From assembly GCF_900107045.1 (NCBI RefSeq), contig NZ_FNON01000001.1, forward strand, positions 1,674,001 through 1,738,000: a DNA stretch of 64,000 nucleotides. Reading direction: 5' to 3'. This stretch comes from Amycolatopsis xylanica. GTDB lineage: Bacteria; Actinomycetota; Actinomycetes; Mycobacteriales; Pseudonocardiaceae. This document shows positions 58,940 to 64,000 of the stretch, in pieces. A program made the position numbers and the translations under genes. The notes under the pieces are model-generated. The model was not told the origin of the DNA. It saw only the letters and a program-made list of their open reading frames with translations, and ran no database searches. Positions within the stretch are counted from its first letter, which is position 1. Each line of letters starts with the position of its first letter.

Positions 58940-61024
58940 GTGCCGACCAGCAACGAGACCGATCGTGAGCGTGTCGTCGAACAGGAGTATGTGACCGCCC
59001 TGTACGCCAGGCTGGACGCCCTGCGCGAGATTGCGGCGACCCGGTTGTCGGCGGCTCGGGACGCCGGCCGGGAGACGGTGGCGTGGTGGCAGGCGGAACT
59101 GACCCGCCTGGAATCCGTGGAGGACCGGCTGTGCTTCGGGCGGTTGGACATGCGCGACGGGCGCCGCACCTACATCGGTCGGCTGGGACTGTTCCAGGAC
59201 GAGGATGAGCAGCCGTTGCTGCTGGACTGGCGAGCACCGGCGGCCCGGCCGTTCTATACCGCGACCATGGCCGCCGCGCACGGGGTGCGACGGCGACGCC
59301 GCATCACGACCCGAGGACGGGTGGTCCTCGCGCTCGACGACGAACTGCTCGATCCGGACACCGCCGAGCAAGGCGCCCTGGTCGGCGAGGCCGCGTTGGT
59401 GGCGGCGCTGACAGCGGATCGAACCGGGCGGATGCGCGACATCGTGACCACACTGCAGGCCGAGCAGGACCGCATCGTCCGCGACGGGCACACCGGGGTG
59501 CTGGTGGTGCAGGGTGGCCCGGGGACAGGCAAGACGGCCGTCGCGCTGCACCGGCTGGCCTACCTGCTCTACACCCGCCCGCACCTGCGCACGGGAGGTG
59601 TGCTGGTCATCGGTCCCAGCGAGGTCTTCCTGGACTACATCGGGCAGGTGCTTCCCGGTCTGGGCGAACACGCCGTGGTGACCGCGACCGTTCCCCGGCT
59701 CCGGCCGGACATCCAGGTGAGCCGCACGGACCCGCCCGAGATCGCCGAGGCCAAGGGCCAGGCCGACATGGCCGACCGGATCGCGGCCGCAGTGCGGTCG
59801 CGGGTGCGCACGCCCGACGAGCCGGTCGAGGTGGAATTCGAGCAGCAGGTGGTGCGGCTGGATCCACGTGAGTGCCGCCGCGCGGTAGAGATGGCGTCCC
59901 GTGCCGGACTGCCTCACAACCAGGCCCGGCTTGTGTTCCAGCAGCGGATCGTCGAGCTGCTCGCCGAGCGCTTGGTCGACCGGATGGAGAAGGTGGTGTT
60001 CACCGAGACCGGCGAGGCCATCGACGGTGGCAGCGCCGATGGCAGGCTCAGCGCGGCCGACCTGCGTGCGTTGGCCGCCGCCGGCTTGGTGATCGATCCC
60101 GGCCAGGATGACGATCAGGACGGTCCGAAGCGCCTGCTCGACGAGGCCGACATCGCCGGCCTGCGCGGCGCGTTGCTGGCCGACGCCGCCGTGTGCCGCG
60201 TGCTGGACCGACTGTGGCCACCATTGACCGCCCGGCAGCTGGTGACCGACCTGTTCGCCAACCCGGCCGGGCAGTGGAGTACCGCGGACATTCCGTTGCT
60301 GGACGAGGCCGCCACGGTGATCGGCGAGACCAGCGCCGCGGCGAACAGCGGGGTGACATTCGGGCACGTGGTCGTCGACGAGGCACAGGAACTGTCCGCG
60401 ATGGCCTGGCGGATGGTGATGCGTCGCTGCCCCACCCGATCGATGACCATCGTCGGCGACCTCGCCCAGACCGGCGACCCGGCCGGTGCCTCCTCCTGGG
60501 ATCAGGTGCTGCGGCCGCATGTGGCCGATCGCTGGCGGTTGGCCCAGCTCACCGTCAACTACCGGACGCCGGTGGAGATCATGGCCTCCACCGGCGACCT
60601 GTTCGCCGCGCATCATCCCGGCCTGCGGCCGCCCCGATCCGTACGCGCCGCCGGTGAATCACCCTGGCGCCGGCACACCACGCTCGCCCGGCTGCCCTAC
60701 GTCATCGCCGACATCGCCACTGGGCACACCGACGGCCAGCTGGCGATCATCACCCCGCCCTCCCACCTCGCCGCGTTGGGGAAGGCCTTGTGCCTTGCCA
60801 CGCCACCCGCGATCACCGATCCCGTCGTGGTGCTGACCCCCTGCCAGGCCAAGGGACTGGAGTTCGATTCCGTGCTGATCGTCGACCCGGCCGCGATCCT
60901 CGCCGCTCCTTTGGGCCACAACGACCTCTACGTCGCCATGACCCGCGCCACCCGGCGACTGGGGATCGTGCACACTGGCCCGGTGCCGGCCGAGCTGTCG
61001 CGGATCCAGGAACGCACACCGTGA
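58940..61024 (+). CDS. HelD-like UvrD/Rep superfamily helicase
   Basis: A 694-residue superfamily 1 ATPase of the HelD group. N-terminal helical segment (EQEYVTALYARLDALREIAA), DEQPLLLDWRAPAARPFY, Walker A VVQGGPGTGKTAVALHRLAY, Walker B-like VVVDEAQELSAMAW, QLTVNYRTP and a C-terminal CQAKGLEFDSVLIVDP with VAMTRATRRL. HelD proteins release stalled RNA polymerase from DNA; some actinobacterial versions (HelR) displace rifamycins from RNA polymerase. I looked for the palindromic rifamycin-associated element upstream and found none. It starts with GTG at 58940 after AGGGGG. It is divergent from a glycosyltransferase gene. Confidence 0.88.
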   Translation: MPTSNETDRERVVEQEYVTALYARLDALREIAATRLSAARDAGRETVAWWQAELTRLESVEDRLCFGRLDMRDGRRTYIGRLGLFQDEDEQPLLLDWRAPAARPFYTATMAAAHGVRRRRRITTRGRVVLALDDELLDPDTAEQGALVGEAALVAALTADRTGRMRDIVTTLQAEQDRIVRDGHTGVLVVQGGPGTGKTAVALHRLAYLLYTRPHLRTGGVLVIGPSEVFLDYIGQVLPGLGEHAVVTATVPRLRPDIQVSRTDPPEIAEAKGQADMADRIAAAVRSRVRTPDEPVEVEFEQQVVRLDPRECRRAVEMASRAGLPHNQARLVFQQRIVELLAERLVDRMEKVVFTETGEAIDGGSADGRLSAADLRALAAAGLVIDPGQDDDQDGPKRLLDEADIAGLRGALLADAAVCRVLDRLWPPLTARQLVTDLFANPAGQWSTADIPLLDEAATVIGETSAAANSGVTFGHVVVDEAQELSAMAWRMVMRRCPTRSMTIVGDLAQTGDPAGASSWDQVLRPHVADRWRLAQLTVNYRTPVEIMASTGDLFAAHHPGLRPPRSVRAAGESPWRRHTTLARLPYVIADIATGHTDGQLAIITPPSHLAALGKALCLATPPAITDPVVVLTPCQAKGLEFDSVLIVDPAAILAAPLGHNDLYVAMTRATRRLGIVHTGPVPAELSRIQERTP

Positions 61025-61096
61025 TCGTTCCCGCGTCGACCGCACGACAGCCTGTGGACGAGTTCGGAAGGCTGTGAGACGGCGGCTGAGTGCGGT

Positions 61097-62581
61097 TCAG
61101 CCGGCGTGTCCAGCCGTCCAGCAGGCGGCGCCGGTGTGGCAGTTGGTCAGACCGGTGACCGCGGCGTGCAGTTCGGCCAGCCTGGCCGGGCTCAACGTAC
61201 CTGCGAGGTTGTGCAGCTGATGGGGGTCGGTGGTGCGGTCGTAGTATTCGCGTGAGCCGTCGGAGTACTCGACGTAGGTGTAGACGCCGGTACGGATCGC
61301 GCTGTAGGTGGGCGGGTTACCGCTGTTGGGCGCGGGGAGGTCGGGGTCGTCGGGGAGCGCGTCCGGCCCGTGGTGCTCGACCAAGGACGTGGTGCGCCAG
61401 CCGGCACCGGAACCGCCGTGCAGCAACGGAGCCAGGCTTCGTCCGTCCACAGTGGACGGCACGGCGGTGCCGGCGAGTGACTGGAAGGTCGGCGCCAGGT
61501 CGATGTTCTGCACCTGCGCGGTGCTGGTGGAACCGGGCGTCACCCCAGGCCCGGCGACCACGAGCGGTACCCGGATGTCGGTGTCGAAGGCGGTCATCTT
61601 CCCGGGATTGAGCCGGTACTGGCCCATGTGGTAGCCGTTGTCGGAGCTGAACACGACGTAGGTGTCACCGGCCACGCCCGCCTTGGTCACGGCGGCACGC
61701 AGGGTGGTGAGCATGCGGTCGACGGACTGCACGGCCTGCACCCGCTTGCGGAACCCGCTGTCGATGGCCGTCTTCTCGGCGCCGGTCAGCGGGGCACGAC
61801 CGGCGAGCCACGGCGGCGCGTCGGCGGGCAAGGTGTCGAACGCCGGGCCGCGTGGCGCGGTGAGACCGGGGAACGAGTCCGCGTCGCGCGGCGCCGGGGT
61901 GTACGGCGCGTGCGGGGCGAAGGTGGCGATCTCCAGCAGGAACGGCTGATGCGCGGCGGCGGAGTCGGCGATGAAGTTCGCGCCTTTGCCCGCCAGCACA
62001 TCGACCATGTAGTCCTGCGGGCGGTTGCCGTAGTGCACGACCTTGTGGTTCTCGTTGAGGTCGTAGTCGAACTCCTGGTAGCCGTTGCCGCCGACGTCCC
62101 ATTCCGACCAGCCCGGCGGGACATAGGGTTGGGTGCCGCCCTGGGTGTCGGCGGGCAGGTACCCGTTGAGGTACTTGCCCATCATCGCGGTGCGGTAGCC
62201 GCTGGACTGCAGCGCGGTGGCGAAGGTCTGCTTTTCCTCACCGTGGCCGTGGAAGTAGCCGAACCCGCCGTCGGCGCCACCATTGGTGAAGACCCCGGTG
62301 TCGTGCGGGAAGCGGCCGGTGAAGATCGAGGAGCGCGAGGGGCAGCAGAGCGAGTCGGTGACGGTGTAGTCGTTGAACGTCACCCCGTCCGCTTGGAGCC
62401 GCCGCACCTGCGGCATGTGGGCGATCAGGTTCCAGGACAGGTCGTCGGTCAGCACGAAGACGACGTTGGGCCGGGCCGCGGCGCTGGGCGCCGCCGGCAT
62501 GGCCTGGGTACCGGTGACCCAGGCCAGCAGCGCGACCAGTACGACGACGATCGGCGTCAGAATCCGAGGGGAACGTGTCAT
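61097..62581 (-). CDS. Secreted sulfatase (arylsulfatase family)
   Basis: The 494-residue protein has a signal peptide (ILTPIVVVLVALLAWVTGTQ, cleavage near APSAAA) and the sulfatase core. NVVFVLTDDLSW (calcium-binding Asp46-Asp47) and the formylglycine motif C-x-P-S-R at 79-83 (SLCCPSRSSIFTGR, Cys79 being modified) are followed by GYRTAMMGKYLNGY and FSSDNGYHMGQYRL. Such enzymes hydrolyse sulfate esters after conversion of Cys to formylglycine by a separate enzyme, not seen here. The C-terminal cysteines (NCHTGAACW) may form a disulfide. It stands as a single gene convergent with the helicase. Confidence 0.9.
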   Translation of the reverse strand: MTRSPRILTPIVVVLVALLAWVTGTQAMPAAPSAAARPNVVFVLTDDLSWNLIAHMPQVRRLQADGVTFNDYTVTDSLCCPSRSSIFTGRFPHDTGVFTNGGADGGFGYFHGHGEEKQTFATALQSSGYRTAMMGKYLNGYLPADTQGGTQPYVPPGWSEWDVGGNGYQEFDYDLNENHKVVHYGNRPQDYMVDVLAGKGANFIADSAAAHQPFLLEIATFAPHAPYTPAPRDADSFPGLTAPRGPAFDTLPADAPPWLAGRAPLTGAEKTAIDSGFRKRVQAVQSVDRMLTTLRAAVTKAGVAGDTYVVFSSDNGYHMGQYRLNPGKMTAFDTDIRVPLVVAGPGVTPGSTSTAQVQNIDLAPTFQSLAGTAVPSTVDGRSLAPLLHGGSGAGWRTTSLVEHHGPDALPDDPDLPAPNSGNPPTYSAIRTGVYTYVEYSDGSREYYDRTTDPHQLHNLAGTLSPARLAELHAAVTGLTNCHTGAACWTAGHAG

Positions 62582-62688
62582 TCACCCACCATCCCGGACT
62601 TCCGTTATCCCAGCGTCAGGGGAACGTTCGGGTTGGATCAGGCGGGGGTACCGGTGGCCGGGATAATTTGGTTGGGCGGCATACGCGC

Positions 62689-64000
62689 TCACGGCGTCCG
62701 CTCGTAGAGTGTCCCCAGCCGCACCAGGGTAGGCCGTTCTTCCAAGTCCGGTTCGGAGAACTGTACCGGCACGAAGTTCCCCGAGGTGCCGGCGTCGATG
62801 ACGAAACGGTCCCGCTCACTGTCGACGCAGGTGAGCGGCAGGGCCTGACCGCCGCCGGTGAGGCTGCCCATCAGCCGGTCCCACTCGGCCAGCCCGGGGT
62901 CGGGAGTCAGCCGGGCATGGAGCCGCCCGTCGCGCACCTCGACGGACACCTCGCCGTCGGGCGCGCGGTAGAGCCCGGTGAACCGCTCGGTGTCGACCTC
63001 GGGGATCGACTCGGGCAGAGTGATCGCGGCCGGTCCCCGAGCGTCGAAGAACTCGTCGAGAAGCTCCGTGCACAAAGCGGAATGGAGCAGCGCCCCGGTG
63101 GTGCTGTTGGTGAGCACCGCGAGCACGACATTGCGCCGGGGAATGACGTAGAGGGTCGAATGCATGCCGAGGTTGGCGCCGGAGTGTGTCAAGACCGGAT
63201 CGTCGCCCTCCCGGAAGATGCCCCAGCCCAGGCCGAAGTTCGCGCACGCGCGGAGGCAACCCCAGAAGTCGTCGTACTGGGGCGTGCGCATTTGTTCCAG
63301 GGCTTCGAGCGACAGGAGCCGGTGTCCGTCGGGTGTCCTGCCGTCGATGTGCATCCGCCCGAAGCGGATCAACGATTCGACGTCGAGCCACAAGCGTGAG
63401 CCTGCCGGGCCGTATTCGGGCCAGACGCGCAAGCGAGGGACCCGCGAGACGGCCCCGCTCGCCGGGTCGACGACATGCCCGACGGCGGTCGAGTGGAGAA
63501 GCAGTTCCTCGGCGTCCGCGGACGCGACCATGCCGAGCGGCCGCAGAACGCGGGTGCTCAGCGCGATGTCGAAGCGTTCGGCGGTGATCGTTTCCACCAG
63601 TCGTCCGAGCGTGCTCATTCCCATGTTGCTGTAGGAAAACCGACGGCCGGGGACGCCCGTGACGGCCAGCGTCGCGAGCTCGCGCATCAGCCGCTCGAGC
63701 ACGTCGTCGCCCGGGTCCAGGTTCGGCAAGTAGTTGCCGGGCAGACCCGACGAATGGTTGAGCAGCATTCGCACAGTGATCGCCGCGGAACGGCCAGGGT
63801 CTGCCGTCGTGAAGCCCGGGAGGTATTCCGGCACGGGTGCGTCGAGATCGAGCCGCCCCTCGTCCACCAGGGTCATCGCCAGTGACGCGGTGAGCACCTT
63901 GGTGACGGATCCGGCCGCGAAGAGCGTGCCCGGCAGCACGGGTGCGCCGGTCACCACGTTGACCGTCCCGGCTTCACCCCTGGCGAGTGTGCCGTCGTGC
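62689..64000 (-). CDS. Beta-lactamase-family serine hydrolase, N-terminus missing (window edge)
   Basis: The frame is open to the right edge, so the start lies outside; the visible part is about 437 residues. The serine hydrolase SxxK motif is GSVTKVL (FAAGSVTKVLTASLAMTL), followed by the YxN motif FSYSNMGMSTLG and a likely HTGG-type motif THSGANLGMHSTLYV. This family covers class C-like beta-lactamases, D-aminopeptidases and esterases; the C-terminal lipocalin-like segment (FTGLYRAPDGEVSVEVRDGR) is typical of the peptidase/esterase group. The residues just before the first internal methionine (HDGTLARGEAGTVNV) fit the family's N-terminal pattern, so only a few dozen residues are probably missing. 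Confidence 0.85.
   Translation of the reverse strand, partial: HDGTLARGEAGTVNVVTGAPVLPGTLFAAGSVTKVLTASLAMTLVDEGRLDLDAPVPEYLPGFTTADPGRSAAITVRMLLNHSSGLPGNYLPNLDPGDDVLERLMRELATLAVTGVPGRRFSYSNMGMSTLGRLVETITAERFDIALSTRVLRPLGMVASADAEELLLHSTAVGHVVDPASGAVSRVPRLRVWPEYGPAGSRLWLDVESLIRFGRMHIDGRTPDGHRLLSLEALEQMRTPQYDDFWGCLRACANFGLGWGIFREGDDPVLTHSGANLGMHSTLYVIPRRNVVLAVLTNSTTGALLHSALCTELLDEFFDARGPAAITLPESIPEVDTERFTGLYRAPDGEVSVEVRDGRLHARLTPDPGLAEWDRLMGSLTGGGQALPLTCVDSERDRFVIDAGTSGNFVPVQFSEPDLEERPTLVRLGTLYERTP

Noticed and set aside
1-64000. tRNA, rRNA, CRISPR, integrase or transposase genes
   Set aside because: No sequence with their hallmarks was found by reading; a covariance-model scan could still find a small RNA.

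Overview
The window is very GC-rich (roughly 70%), almost fully coding, and frequently uses GTG and TTG starts. It is bacterial chromosomal DNA from a filamentous actinomycete. Several traits point that way: AfsR/SARP regulators, an AfsK-like kinase, an F420-type luciferase-like oxidoreductase, ALF-repeat and LGFP-repeat secreted proteins, an IdeR/DmdR-like iron box, and many promoters that fit leaderless mRNAs. The gene mix and the intergenic palindromes suggest a Pseudonocardiales member such as Amycolatopsis; that placement is inference. I see no rRNA, tRNA, CRISPR array, integrase or transposase.

Region by region. 1-4053 (minus): a tightly overlapped operon with two adenylate-forming enzymes, an acyl carrier protein and an unknown protein cut by the left edge; it looks like the end of an acyl-activation pathway. 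4837-5154: a nested palindromic, MITE-like element. 5150-11333: a PadR regulator fused to a GyrI-like domain, a WYL regulator divergent from an epoxide hydrolase, a DICT plus degenerate GGDEF protein, and an iron-sulfur (6-4) photolyase. 11406-17349: two secreted LGFP/ricin proteins, then a TetR-controlled Ohr and NAD(P)-binding protein pair with two matching operators.

17764-29461 is a coherent secreted-protein locus. A 1448-residue exported coiled-coil protein with ALF-type repeats carries a pre-toxin region and a C-terminal nuclease-like domain. It is followed 18 bp later by a SUKH/SMI1-KNR4 immunity candidate. Divergently, two tandem-duplicated ALF-AbfB-LGFP-ricin proteins are encoded, and a further ALF protein lies beside the toxin. 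I read this as a polymorphic toxin-immunity system together with lectin-like surface proteins.

29534-37938: a DnaE-type polymerase and a SARP regulator on the minus strand, then a compact candidate RiPP locus on the plus strand. It has two small exported Cys-rich peptides sharing a C-terminal NGICNC motif, a strong hairpin, and a radical SAM/SPASM maturase. I do not recognise this RiPP class; it is the best candidate for an undescribed system.

38006-64000: accessory and housekeeping genes. They include a STAS-ATPase fusion, a dipeptidase-like hydrolase with an F5/8 C domain, an inositol-phosphatase-like protein lacking metal ligands, and several TetR, MarR and LysR regulators beside the enzymes they probably control. 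They also include an SRPBCC gene behind a near-consensus iron box, an AfsK-AfsR-like kinase-regulator pair, a glycosyltransferase divergent from a HelD-like helicase, a sulfatase, and a beta-lactamase-family serine hydrolase cut by the right edge.
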